Origin: Zoogloea sp.
GTDB taxonomy: Bacteria; Pseudomonadota; Gammaproteobacteria; Burkholderiales; Rhodocyclaceae
Direction of reading: 5' to 3'
NCBI GenBank assembly: GCA_016703645.1
Contig: JADJBR010000009.1
Location: 611,935 to 675,934 of the forward strand
DNA: 64,000 nucleotides
Part shown: positions 51,029-60,362 of the stretch, piece after piece
Position numbering within the stretch: the stretch's first letter is position 1
Layout of the letters: every line of letters begins with the position of its first letter
Position numbers and translations under genes: made by a program
Notes under the pieces: model-generated
Told to the model about the DNA's origin: nothing
The model's database searches: none
The model's input: only the letters and a program-made list of their open reading frames with translations

Positions 51029-52262
51029 AGTGCTCTACGTGTGGGCTCACCTGCCGGGTTCGGCCGACCCGGTGGTGGCCGGACGCCTGGAGGTCACCCG
51101 AACGGCGGCGGGGCCGGTGGGCCACTTCAACTACGGGCAGTCCTATCTGTCCCGGTCAGATGCCATTCCCCTCGACCCACTCTCGTTGCCCCTGAAGAAA
51201 GGTGTCGGAACATTTACGCACCTGGGGGGCTATCCAGGCGTGATCATGGACGCCGGCCCGGACCTGTGGGGCAAACGGGTGATTGATCGCCTGAAGGGGC
51301 CTCAGGCTTACCCGCGGGGCTATCTTCTCCTCAACGATCCGGGTCGCAGCGGCTGCCTGTCGTTCTCGACGCGGCCGGACGAACAGCCCATCCCGCTGAC
51401 AAGCCGGGCGTTTCCCCTCGCCGAATTGCTGGCCGCCGCGGAGGCAGTGGAGACGGATCGGCCTGTGGACCCGGAGCTCCTGAAGGCACTCCACCCCGGT
51501 ACGGGGGGCGCCCGCCCGAAATGCAATGTGATCGAGGACGGGGAAGTGTGGATCGCCAAGTTTCCGAGCGCGGACGACCGTCTGATCAGTGTTCCGCGCC
51601 TTGAGCACGCAAGCATGTGCCTGGCTCGGCTCTGCGGGGTCGATGCTGCCGAAACCAGGATCCGGGACGTGAATGGCCGGGATGTATGCCTGGTGCGCCG
51701 TTTCGACCGCTACAGCGAGAACGGCCGGATCTGTCGCCGGGGCTTTCTGAGTGCCCGCAGCGTCTTCTTTGACGATCCTGCGTTTGCAGCGGTGGGCACC
51801 GGCTCCTACCCACGGCTGGCGCGCTGGATGCCGCGCTTTGGCGCGGGCATCGACGACCGGAGGCAACTCTTCCGCCGCCTCGCATTCAACGTGATGGTGC
51901 GGAATGACGACGACCATGAACTGAATCATGGGCTGGTCCATGTCCGGAACGACGAGTTTGCCCTCGCCAAGGCTTACGACATTGTCCCTACGTTGCACGC
52001 AAACCGCACCCGCCAGCACGCCCTGCTGCTCGGCGACGCCGCGGCAGGAACGGTGGCAAACCTCGTCAGCAGCGCAGAGAGCTTTGCGCTGACCCGCGAC
52101 GCGGCACTGGAGATCGTCCGCACCATTGAACGGCAAGTGCTGGAAAGCTGGCAGGAGGTGTTTTACGAGGCCGGCTTTGGCGATGAAGACCTGCGCAAAC
52201 TCGAAGCCGTGTTCCGCCCCATACCCGAACATGGCCCGGAGCCCGGGCACGTTACCGGGTGA
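51018..52262 (+). CDS. HipA-like Ser/Thr kinase toxin, second pair
   Basis: 414 residues from ATG 51018. It carries the HipA glycine-rich ATP loop (HPGTGGARPKCNVIEDGEVW), an inward part with CLVRRFDRY, and the catalytic/Mg segment RLAFNVMVRNDDDHELNHGL followed by AKAYDIVPTL, corresponding to the Asp/Asn/Asp triad of HipA. Unlike the first pair, the kinase core is complete. Targets (GltX or others) cannot be told. It overlaps the Xre gene by 11 bp. Confidence 0.9.
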   Translation: MTSEVLYVWAHLPGSADPVVAGRLEVTRTAAGPVGHFNYGQSYLSRSDAIPLDPLSLPLKKGVGTFTHLGGYPGVIMDAGPDLWGKRVIDRLKGPQAYPRGYLLLNDPGRSGCLSFSTRPDEQPIPLTSRAFPLAELLAAAEAVETDRPVDPELLKALHPGTGGARPKCNVIEDGEVWIAKFPSADDRLISVPRLEHASMCLARLCGVDAAETRIRDVNGRDVCLVRRFDRYSENGRICRRGFLSARSVFFDDPAFAAVGTGSYPRLARWMPRFGAGIDDRRQLFRRLAFNVMVRNDDDHELNHGLVHVRNDEFALAKAYDIVPTLHANRTRQHALLLGDAAAGTVANLVSSAESFALTRDAALEIVRTIERQVLESWQEVFYEAGFGDEDLRKLEAVFRPIPEHGPEPGHVTG

Positions 52263-52313
52263 GCGCCACCTGCCCCCCGGCCCGGCCGAAAACGTGCGGG
52301 GCGGAGCCCTAGC

Positions 52314-53114
52314 TCACCGCCCCGCAGCCCCCGCAGCCGGCACAACGTGCAGCACGTAATCCCCCAGCCATGAGGACGCGCTCGTCACGACCACCTCATC
52401 GCCCTGCTTGAGGGCAGTCCACTGGGCCTCCGGCAGGCAGATGTGCCAATTGGAGAACATGCCTTCGGAATCCAGCTCAACCTTGGTCTTGCAGGCCCCG
52501 ATGCGCGCAGAGCCGCCCTTGTGGACAACCCGCGCCTGGAAAGTCCGCTTCTCTCCCATCTGATGGGCGGGCCATGCCGGCAGCACGGTGGCAAACGACA
52601 GGTAGTGCATGAAGACCAGGAGCAGGAACCACACTGGATAGAGAAGCGCTCGCTCCTCCTTCTGGGCACGGTTTACCCACAGCGAGCGGGTCATCAGGTA
52701 CGACATCAAGATGGCCGCCCCAAGCCCCACCATGGCCACTTCGGGGGCCGGGAAGAAGTTCACCCCCAGAGAGAGAGCGCCTGCAGCAAACACACCCAGA
52801 AGCCAGCTCACCAGGGCAGGACTGCTCTTCGGGCTGGCCGACTCCGCGGGTGCGGCTTCGACAGGCAGCCCACGGGCAAGCAGCGCCACCGCCAGGATGA
52901 AGATGCCGACGCCCGCGAGGATGCCTGGCGCAAAGCTGGCCAGTGTTCCGACGAAGGCGGGCAACAGGAATTGCCGAAAGCCCGGCATGCCCAGACGCAA
53001 GGGTGTGCCACAGGACTGGCACGCAAAGCTGCGCCCCGGACGCGAGCACAGCTTTCGCCACAGGCTGATAGGCTTGCCACCACACGCAGGGCAAGCGGAT
53101 CCGTGCAGGTTCAA
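52314..53114 (-). CDS. Zinc-ribbon membrane protein of unknown function
   Basis: 266 residues from TTG 53114, chosen because GGAGG lies 8 bp upstream and the protein then opens directly with a zinc ribbon (CPACGG...CQSCG). The frame extends to ATG 53237 with low-complexity basic residues. Four or five TM helices follow (FLLPAFVGTLASFAPGILAG, SWLLGVFAAGALSLGVNFFP, MVGLGAAILMSYLMTRSLW, LYPVWFLLLVFMHYLSFAT) and a C-terminal beta-rich part. The ribbon-plus-TM arrangement is seen in several uncharacterised families. Confidence 0.6.
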   Translation of the reverse strand: MNLHGSACPACGGKPISLWRKLCSRPGRSFACQSCGTPLRLGMPGFRQFLLPAFVGTLASFAPGILAGVGIFILAVALLARGLPVEAAPAESASPKSSPALVSWLLGVFAAGALSLGVNFFPAPEVAMVGLGAAILMSYLMTRSLWVNRAQKEERALLYPVWFLLLVFMHYLSFATVLPAWPAHQMGEKRTFQARVVHKGGSARIGACKTKVELDSEGMFSNWHICLPEAQWTALKQGDEVVVTSASSWLGDYVLHVVPAAGAAGR

Positions 53115-53247
53115 AGGGAGGCGCCTCCGGTCACAAGAGAGGCGGAATTCTCCCGAACGAAGGCGGCCGTGTCCATGCCTTTTGCATCGCCCGGCGATGA
53201 CAGGTCGAACGCAAGCCCACGCGGGCAACGGCTCCACCTAATGACAA

Positions 53248-53271
53248 GGCCCACCCCGAAGAGGGCAGGCC
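53248..53271 (-). terminator. Imperfect hairpin after the DUF1329 gene
   Basis: On the minus strand GGCC-TG-CCCTC-TTC-GGGG-TG-GGCC followed by TTGTCATT lies 29-52 bp past the DUF1329 stop and could end the DUF1302-DUF1329 transcript. Confidence 0.4.
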
Positions 53272-53299
53272 CTGTTGCCACACGGAGACCCGGCGCGCC

Positions 53300-54610
53300 T
53301 TACTTGCCGCCGGTGGCCACTTCCTCGAGCTTGCTCAGGGAGACATCGCTCTCCTTCACGCCCTTGGGGTTGGCCTTCATGTTGGCCGACCAGGTGGTGG
53401 AGTGATTGCGCTTGACGTCGATGACGTGGCCGACGACCGGCATCACGGCCTTGTAGCCATCCTCGCCGATATCCGGGCGGTTCTGGAAGACCATGTATTT
53501 CCAGAATTCACCCTTCTGGTCATACATCTCGCCCAGGTAGGGGCGGGGGAAATTGACTTCCATGTACACCACCTTCTTGCTGTAGGGGTGCTCCGGCGGC
53601 GGGGTGCCTTCGACCACGTACACCTCGCGGGGCTCCCACTCGATGTGCTTGGCCGGGAAGTAGTACGGCGCCTCGGTCAGGCCCACCGACGGGAACTCTG
53701 CCGGCGTGTCGCGCTTGCTGTTGTCCACGCTGACCAGGGGGCTGTGGGCCACGGCCAGCACCCAGCGCTTGCCGATCAGCTTGTTGGCGCGGTACTTGGT
53801 GGGGAAGGCATCCCAGATGTCCCAGTCGTCGTAGAGCTGATCGGTGCCGCCGATGGGGTCCATCCACGCGCCGCCGGAGAGGCGGCGGGTGCGCCGCACC
53901 GACTTGAGGTAGGCCCAGGTGTCGTCGGGCTTGGCGGAGGTCGGGTCGTTGTAGCGGATGGAGAAGGTGCCCAGGCCGCGGATGTCCTGCGGGCTGGTGG
54001 CGAAGAGGTAGGTCTTCTGGGCGATGCTGCCGTCGCCCTCGCTCACCGGGCCGCCGTCCAGACGGCCTTCCATGTAGTAGCGGCGCGACTGCCAGCGCTG
54101 CACGCGCTCGACGCCGGTGGCACCGCTGATGAACACGAACGAAATGTCACGCAGATCCATGGTGGCGCCGTAGGTGGCGGCGCGGAGGTTCCAGATCACC
54201 TTGTCGCCGGCCGTGGGGTCGTCGAGCTTGATGGTCTCGGGCGGGAAGGGCATGCCCGCCTTCCAGCCGCTCATGGTGCGGGTGGCCGGGTCGAACTTGA
54301 CGTTCTTCGACTGCTCCTTGGTGGCATTGACGTACTTTGGGTCCATCTCGATCTTCTTCGAGTGGGCCAGCTTGATGGTCAGGCCGAACTTCTTGATCAT
54401 CATCTCGAGTTTCTCGGGGACCATGCTGGCGATGGTCTTGCCCTCGAAGGTCTCGGTCTTGATCTTGTCGAAGTTGTCCTTGGTGATGACAAAGCCGGCC
54501 TGCAGCTCGCCGGCCTGGACATGGCCAATCACGCAGGCGCCAAGGCCGAGCGCGGCCGCCTGGCGGGCAAAGCGCCGACGGGATTGATTCAGTTTCTGCT
54601 TGGATTCCAT
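53300..54610 (-). CDS. DUF1329 protein, outer-membrane lipoprotein/LolB-like family
   Basis: 436 residues. The N-terminus QSRRRFARQAAALGLGACVI resembles a Tat-type signal (RRxFxR) with cleavage near HVQAGE. The family opening GELQAGFVITKDNFDKIK and later blocks (GWKAGMPFPPE, SRRYYMEGRLDGGP, GLGTFSIRYNDP) match DUF1329. Members accompany DUF1302 and MMPL-RND genes in loci for steroid, terpene or hydrocarbon use, and are thought to act at the outer membrane like a LolA/B fold. It starts 22 bp after DUF1302. Confidence 0.88.
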   Translation of the reverse strand: MESKQKLNQSRRRFARQAAALGLGACVIGHVQAGELQAGFVITKDNFDKIKTETFEGKTIASMVPEKLEMMIKKFGLTIKLAHSKKIEMDPKYVNATKEQSKNVKFDPATRTMSGWKAGMPFPPETIKLDDPTAGDKVIWNLRAATYGATMDLRDISFVFISGATGVERVQRWQSRRYYMEGRLDGGPVSEGDGSIAQKTYLFATSPQDIRGLGTFSIRYNDPTSAKPDDTWAYLKSVRRTRRLSGGAWMDPIGGTDQLYDDWDIWDAFPTKYRANKLIGKRWVLAVAHSPLVSVDNSKRDTPAEFPSVGLTEAPYYFPAKHIEWEPREVYVVEGTPPPEHPYSKKVVYMEVNFPRPYLGEMYDQKGEFWKYMVFQNRPDIGEDGYKAVMPVVGHVIDVKRNHSTTWSANMKANPKGVKESDVSLSKLEEVATGGK

Positions 54611-54632
54611 TCTTGTGTCTCCTGTCTGGTAT

Positions 54633-56183
54633 TTAGAACTGGCGGGTCAAACGGAAGGTGAGCTGGCTGCTGTTGGCGAAATAGCCGAGTAGCTGCACGC
54701 CGGGGTTGGGATCGAAGAGGGTCTTGCCCGAGCCGGAGGTCCAGAAGATGTCGGCCTCGGCCTTGGCCCGCCACTTGTCGCCCAGGACCACATCGACGCT
54801 GGGAATGAGGAAGCCACCCCCATGACTGAGGTCGACGCCGACCGCGATACCCGGATTGATGGTGTCGCCCTTGTAGTTGAGGACGGTGAAGGCGGTCAGG
54901 ATGGTGCTGTGCTCGGTGAGGGGCGAGCCGTAGGCGAAGAGGCGCACCAGATCCTCCGAGTCCTTGTGGCCGGTGATCCAGGTGTCGAAGATCTGCACCG
55001 ACGAGAAGGACGGCCGGTTGGTGCCCAGCAGGTTCTCGAAGTGCAGGTTCTTGTCGGCCCGCAACATGGTGGTGACCGTGTCCTTCAGGCGAATGCCGCC
55101 CAGGCCCAGGCCCGCCGCCGCGCCGAGGGTCGGGGTGGTGAGCGCCCCGGTGCCGACGTTGTAGGGCTGGTCCTTGGTGTAGGCGATCTCGGCGCTGAAG
55201 ACCGTATCGAGGGCCGCGGAGTAGCCGCTCACGGTGGCGCCGAAGACGTCGATCTTGGGATGGATCAGATCGAACAGGGGGCCGGCCGGCGCCTTCTTGT
55301 AGGGCGCAAAGACCGAGTTGGCCACCGGGTCGGCGGCAAAGGTCTTCACGTAGGCCAGGGAGTAGTTCAGTGAAGCCAGCTCGCCGGACCAGCGGATGCC
55401 GCCGGTCCAGTCGCCCTTGTCACCCTCGGGGTGCTTGCAGTCGTAGCTGGTCACCGCCGACAGGTCGTAGCCCCGGTAGGGCTGGAAGAACCAGCGCCCG
55501 CCGCGGATATCGTAGGTGTTGCCGATGTCCTTGCAGCGATCCAGGCCCGGGCGCACGTAGGCGTGGATCTGGCCGGCGGCCTCGGGCACGTCGAGCTTCA
55601 CGCTGGCCAGCCACAGGGGCTTGCGCCATTCCTCGTTCTCCCCTTCGAAGAACAGGCGCCAGCTCAGGTCGTAGCCATGCACCACATCCATGGCATGAAA
55701 GAAGTCCGACTCGCCCCACACGATCTGCTGCTTGCCGATGCGGAAGGTGGCCCGGTCGCCGGCCTTGAACTCACCCCAGAACTCGCGCAGGTCGCCGTTG
55801 TTGTAGTTGTTGAGAATGCTGCCGTGGTCACCCCCCGTGGTGCCATTGGTCTTGCGCAGGTCTTCCAGGTCCTGCAGGTAGGGCGTCTTGGCCTCCCGGT
55901 CCACCCGGGCCACGGCCTTCCACTTGATCGGGCCAGTAGCGGCATCCGCATCCAGCAGGATGGAGCCGCGCAGCATCGACATCTTGCCCTTGTCGTTGCC
56001 CTTGGTTTCCGGGATGTCCTGCAGGTTGAACGCCGCCCAGCCGCGCACGTAGCCCCCCAGCCGGAAGTAGTTGCCGTCGTCTTCGGCCGCGCCGGACGGC
56101 TCCTCGGCAAGGGCCGGCGCACACGCCGCCCCCATGCCCAGGGCCGCGCTCATGGCGAGCGCCAGTCTTCTTTTTGCCTTCAT
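54633..56183 (-). CDS. DUF1302 outer-membrane beta-barrel protein
   Basis: 516 residues with a signal peptide (LALAMSAALGMGAACAPALA) and a barrel-type pattern of alternating hydrophobics. The N-terminal RLGGYVRGWAAFNLQDIPET, the conserved RIGKQQIVWGESDFFHAMDV and the terminal ANSSQLTFRLTRQF (aromatic at the end) are family features. It probably forms the outer-membrane channel for a hydrophobic substrate. It follows the RND gene by 87 bp. Confidence 0.88.
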   Translation of the reverse strand: MKAKRRLALAMSAALGMGAACAPALAEEPSGAAEDDGNYFRLGGYVRGWAAFNLQDIPETKGNDKGKMSMLRGSILLDADAATGPIKWKAVARVDREAKTPYLQDLEDLRKTNGTTGGDHGSILNNYNNGDLREFWGEFKAGDRATFRIGKQQIVWGESDFFHAMDVVHGYDLSWRLFFEGENEEWRKPLWLASVKLDVPEAAGQIHAYVRPGLDRCKDIGNTYDIRGGRWFFQPYRGYDLSAVTSYDCKHPEGDKGDWTGGIRWSGELASLNYSLAYVKTFAADPVANSVFAPYKKAPAGPLFDLIHPKIDVFGATVSGYSAALDTVFSAEIAYTKDQPYNVGTGALTTPTLGAAAGLGLGGIRLKDTVTTMLRADKNLHFENLLGTNRPSFSSVQIFDTWITGHKDSEDLVRLFAYGSPLTEHSTILTAFTVLNYKGDTINPGIAVGVDLSHGGGFLIPSVDVVLGDKWRAKAEADIFWTSGSGKTLFDPNPGVQLLGYFANSSQLTFRLTRQF

Positions 56184-56270
56184 GTGTCACCTCCACTTGT
56201 GTTGTTGTGGTCAAGACTTCTCCCTTCCCCCGCGGCGCACGCAGCGGGGGTCGGACGGGTACAACGGGAA

Positions 56271-58655
56271 TCAGCCGATGCGGAGCGGCTCGATGTCGAC
56301 GGCCTGCTCGATGGGACGCCGCCGGGAGCCGACGATGAACTCGGGGCGGAACACGTAGGCCATGGCCGGCATCAGGAAGAGCGCCGAGGCGGCCGAGATG
56401 AACAGCCAGATGGCGATCAGCACGCCCATGTCGGCCTGCAGGCGCAGGGACGAGAAGCTCCACAGCACCACGCTGGTGACCAGGGTCAGGGCGGTGATCA
56501 GCACCCCCTTGCCCGAGGTGGAGATGGACTTGAGGATGGCGCGGCCCACATCCTGGTGGTGGTGCAGCTCCTCGCGGATGCCATCGACGATGTAGAAGCT
56601 GTAATCCACCCCCAGGCCGATACCCAGGGCCACCACCGGCAGGGTGTTGATGTTCATGCCGATGCCCTGCCAGGCCATGTAGCTGAAGGTCAGGGTGTTG
56701 GAGAGCAGCACCGGCACCATGAAGAACATGCCTGCCACGGTGGAGCGGTAGGTGATCATGCAGCACACCACCAGCACCAGCAGGGCCAGGGCGATGGCCT
56801 CGATCTGGCCGGCCAGGATCACTTCATTCACCGCCGCCAGCACGCCGACCAGCCCCCCGGCGAGGAGAAATTCCGCCTCATCCAGCTTGTTGTTGGCCAC
56901 GTATTCCTTGACCCGGGCGATGGCCGTGCGGATGGTCTCGCCCTGGTGATCGCGGAAGAACAGGGTCACCGCGCCGTTCTTGGCCTGGGGGTCGGCAAAG
57001 CGGTCCATGTCGCCGGGGTCGGCGCCGGAGACGAACATGTAAACCAGCTCGCCGTTCTCGTCGGCATTGCCGCCCAACTCCTGATAGCGGGCATTACCTT
57101 CGCGCACCACGCGCTTCACCGCCGGCAGGATGTCGGCCAGGGAGATGCTGCCGCCCACTTCCGGCTGGGCTTCCATGTATTTCTGGAAGCGCTCCATGCC
57201 CTCAAGCACGCTGGGCTCCTTGAGGGCGCCCTCCTTCTTGCCCGACACCACCACGAACATGCGGTCGGAGCCCTGGAACTTCTCGTTGATGGCGCTCGCG
57301 TCCTTGTTGTAGGTCGAGTCCGGCCACAGGATCGGTGAGCCCGGGTTGGCATCGCCCACCTTCAGCTTGAAGGCGTAGATGCCCGACACCGCAAACAACA
57401 CCGCCGCCCCCGCCAGCACGCCATAGCGCAGCCGGGAGGTGACAACCGCCGCACACAGGCCAAGCACCTTGTCCAGGATGGGATGCACATTGATCGGGTG
57501 GGCGTAGCGCTTCTTCACCCCGCACCAGGACAGCAGCATCGGGGTCAGGAGCATGGCGCTGAGCATGATCGACAGGATCCACACCGTGCCGATGTAGGAG
57601 ATCTTCTCCAGCATCGGGATCGGCGTCAGGGCCACCACCAGCACGCAGCCGGCGTCCGCCACAATGGCCAGCATGCCCGGCTTGAACAGGTTGAGCAGGC
57701 TGGCCCGCGCCGCCGCCGCCGCCGAGGTGGCGCCCCCCGCCACTTCGTCATCGAAGCGCGACACCAGCTGGACCGAGTTGGAGATGGCCTGGGCGGTGAT
57801 CAGGAAGGCCACCACGATGACCAGGGGATCCAGGTGGAAGCCCATCAGTTTGGCCGCCCCCAGCGCCCAGATGGCACTGACCAGCCCGGTGATGAGGGGC
57901 AGCAGGGTGCCGTGCCAGGTGCGGGTGATGAGCAACAGGAGCAGCACCAGCGCCCCGACGGTGACCATGAAAATCTGCAGGGTTTCACCCAGGTAGTGAT
58001 TGACCAGCCCGTACAGGATGGGCTCGCCAACCACCCGCACCAGCACCCCGTCGCCCCGGGCCTGGTCGGCAATCTCGCCGATCTGCTTGTAGGCCTTGAG
58101 GTAGTCCACCGACCCGTCGATGAAATCGGCGGTGATCAGCGTGGCGCGCATGTCGATGGAGACATACGGCCCATAGACCAGCGGATTGTTCAGCACCGCC
58201 TCGCGCAAGGTGGCGATCTCGCCTGCATCCTTTGGCAACCCGGGCCACATCAGGGGACGTGACTCGATACCCTCGGTAGAGGCCCGCACCTCCTTCATCT
58301 TCTTGGAGGCCAGGGAGGCGATCTGGTAGGTGTCCACCCCCTCGACCTTCTGCAAAGCCTGGGTGACCTGCTGCACCTTCTTCAGCACGGTGGGGTTGAA
58401 GACGTCCCCCTGCTCCACCTCCAGCATGATGCTGACCATGTTGGAGCCACCGAAGGTCTGCTTGAACTGGTTGTTCACCTCCACGTAGGGATGGTTGCGG
58501 GGCAGCAGATCGCTGAACACCGTCTTCACTTCAATCTGTGCCGCCAGATAGGCCATCACGCAGGTGAAGCCGATGACCGCCGACACCACTGGCACCCGAT
58601 GCTGCAGAACCAGATCGATCAGGCGTGCCAGCGCCTTGAATGTCGCATTCTTCAT
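56271..58655 (-). CDS. RND/MMPL-family transporter for hydrophobic compounds
   Basis: 794 residues with twelve TM helices in two halves. TM1 is VVSAVIGFTCVMAYLAAQ, and the second half has the sterol-sensing-like block (LPVVALGIGLGVDYSFYIVD) with the GLGVDYS proton-relay Asp. The first half has DPLVIVVAFLITAQAISNSV. This is the HpnN/MmpL-like branch, not HME or HAE efflux. In this setting it may move a lipid-like substrate or metabolite between membranes; direction is unknown. It is 105 bp after the YCF48 gene. Confidence 0.9.
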   Translation of the reverse strand: MKNATFKALARLIDLVLQHRVPVVSAVIGFTCVMAYLAAQIEVKTVFSDLLPRNHPYVEVNNQFKQTFGGSNMVSIMLEVEQGDVFNPTVLKKVQQVTQALQKVEGVDTYQIASLASKKMKEVRASTEGIESRPLMWPGLPKDAGEIATLREAVLNNPLVYGPYVSIDMRATLITADFIDGSVDYLKAYKQIGEIADQARGDGVLVRVVGEPILYGLVNHYLGETLQIFMVTVGALVLLLLLITRTWHGTLLPLITGLVSAIWALGAAKLMGFHLDPLVIVVAFLITAQAISNSVQLVSRFDDEVAGGATSAAAAARASLLNLFKPGMLAIVADAGCVLVVALTPIPMLEKISYIGTVWILSIMLSAMLLTPMLLSWCGVKKRYAHPINVHPILDKVLGLCAAVVTSRLRYGVLAGAAVLFAVSGIYAFKLKVGDANPGSPILWPDSTYNKDASAINEKFQGSDRMFVVVSGKKEGALKEPSVLEGMERFQKYMEAQPEVGGSISLADILPAVKRVVREGNARYQELGGNADENGELVYMFVSGADPGDMDRFADPQAKNGAVTLFFRDHQGETIRTAIARVKEYVANNKLDEAEFLLAGGLVGVLAAVNEVILAGQIEAIALALLVLVVCCMITYRSTVAGMFFMVPVLLSNTLTFSYMAWQGIGMNINTLPVVALGIGLGVDYSFYIVDGIREELHHHQDVGRAILKSISTSGKGVLITALTLVTSVVLWSFSSLRLQADMGVLIAIWLFISAASALFLMPAMAYVFRPEFIVGSRRRPIEQAVDIEPLRIG

Positions 58656-58760
58656 TGCATTTCCTTGTCTGAATTGGGGACGCTCAAGAAAGCGCCGGGC
58701 CGCCCCGGGCTTTCTTTCCCCCCGGGGGGCAGGCCGGGCACAGCCAGGCCGTGGGGGTCG

Positions 58761-59780
58761 TTATTCGTCACGGCCGAGAATCCGCAGCTCATCCTTGTGC
58801 AGCACGGCCAGATTTGCCCCGGCCAGCACAAAGTCGTCCGCCGTGCGGACAACCTGGGTCCGCCACGAGAGGTCCTTGTCGGAGATGCGCCCGGCCTTCC
58901 AGTCGTTCGCTTCCGCACCGGCCTGCACCCGCATGCCCTTGTCACCCACGGCAACCCATTGGGCACCGTCCCAGATCACACAGTTGAGGTGCTCCCGGGT
59001 CAGGGGCGGCGCCTCCTGCCAGCTCGCCCCGCCATCGGCGCTGACCAGCACCGTGCCGGCGAGCCCCACCGCCACCCCGTGCCGGGCGTCGCGGAAGTGC
59101 ACCGACATCAGGCTGTTCTTGACCGGGCTGGACACCGGGCTCCAGCTCTGACCACCATCCGTAGTGCGCTGGATCTGGCCGAACTCGCCCACCAGCCAGC
59201 CGTTCTGCCCAACGAAGAAAATGTCGTTCCAGGCCTGATCCTTCTCGTCGAGTACCCGGGTCCAGGTGGTACCGAAGTCCGTGGTCTTCAGCACGGCGCC
59301 GACTTCACCCACGGCCCAGGCCACACCGTCGGGGTAGGCCCGCACCTGAAGCAGCTTGTTGGCCACCTCCGAACGGGGCAGCTTGACCTCCTTCCAGGTC
59401 TTGCCGCCGTCGTCGGTCACCACGGCCAGTCCGCGATTGCCCACGGCCACGGCACGCCGGGCATCCCAGGCGGCGATGGACTGGAGGTGGGCCACCACCG
59501 GGCTGGCCTGCACCTCCCAGCTCTTGCCGCCATCGTCGCTGCGCACGATCTTGCCGTAGGAGCCCGCAGCCCAGAGGATCGAGCCACCCGGCGCGACCAC
59601 CCCGTAGAAAGCGTCACGACGCTCCAGGGGTCGCGCCTTGAGGGTGCCGATCTCGGGTTCCGCCTTCACGAAGAAGGCGGCATAGAGCAGCCCGCCGATG
59701 ATCAGCAGCGGCAGGGACGAGGTCGTCACGGACGTCGCCACACGCGCCCCCGTGCCCAGTTGCCTGATCGCGTTAAGCAT
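58761..59780 (-). CDS. YCF48/Hcf136-type beta-propeller protein, membrane anchored
   Basis: 339 residues from ATG 59780, preceded by GGAGG. One TM helix near residue 25 (SLPLLIIGGLLYAAFFVKA) anchors a periplasmic propeller with repeated Asp-box sequences: SDDGGKSWEV, TDDGGKTWKE, TTDFGTTWTR, TTDGGQSWSP and SADGGASWQE. YCF48 proteins scaffold membrane complexes; here it is probably an accessory of the RND/DUF1302/DUF1329 unit, of which it is the first gene. The frame upstream to 59981 lacks family features. Confidence 0.87.
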   Translation of the reverse strand: MLNAIRQLGTGARVATSVTTSSLPLLIIGGLLYAAFFVKAEPEIGTLKARPLERRDAFYGVVAPGGSILWAAGSYGKIVRSDDGGKSWEVQASPVVAHLQSIAAWDARRAVAVGNRGLAVVTDDGGKTWKEVKLPRSEVANKLLQVRAYPDGVAWAVGEVGAVLKTTDFGTTWTRVLDEKDQAWNDIFFVGQNGWLVGEFGQIQRTTDGGQSWSPVSSPVKNSLMSVHFRDARHGVAVGLAGTVLVSADGGASWQEAPPLTREHLNCVIWDGAQWVAVGDKGMRVQAGAEANDWKAGRISDKDLSWRTQVVRTADDFVLAGANLAVLHKDELRILGRDE

Positions 59781-60333
59781 GTCGGGCCTCCTGTGGTGAC
59801 GCGCCCCGGGCTTCCCTTCCCGCAACCCATTTACCGGGCCGGCTGTGTTTCCACTCGCCCTCGCGGGGCTGCCGACAGTCAAGATCAGTCTCCATACGCA
59901 CTCCATTGCCTTTATTGGATTTATGGTGGAAACAGGCAGATCGCCATTTCCTTCATTGACTCCGGAACACTCGTCCGGCAATTCCGTCCGGCGTGGACGT
60001 ATTGCCCCGACAATTCTCCGAACGCCCCCCTCCCTTGATTAGCAACTTGAATGCCAATATAAAAATTTATTGTTTTTTCTTTAAAAACATATAGTTATAT
60101 ATAACTCTCAAATACATCCGATCTTGCGGCGTAGCAGCAAACCGATTGAAAGCGTCCGGTAATGCTTCGGGTCATCGAACGGCAGCCGGACGGCGGCGGA
60201 CGTAATGAAAGGGAAATGAAAACCCCATTTATTCCCGGCGCATGTCAATGCACCGGGCAGGGATGAAAGCGTTGCGATACGAGGGAAGACAAACGTCATC
60301 CGCCGACGGCAATCGGGGATCGGCAGCGAATCG
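59781..60333. promoter_or_regulatory. Long intergenic region before the YCF48-RND operon
   Basis: 553 bp with no gene I can support. Its centre (60052-60115) is strikingly AT-rich in this GC-rich locus and includes a perfect palindrome AGTTATA-TATAACT (60093-60106). This likely holds the operon's promoter and a regulator site. I could not place a convincing sigma-54 GG/GC motif or a -35/-10 pair. Confidence 0.45.
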
Positions 60334-60352
60334 GGCGCGCCGAAAGCGCGCC
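60334..60352 (-). terminator. Hairpin after the ZIP transporter gene
   Basis: GGCGCGC-CGAAA-GCGCGCC, a perfect 7-bp stem, 10 bp past the stop codon of the ZIP gene. No T-run follows. Confidence 0.5.
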
Positions 60353-60362
60353 ATGGCCCCGC

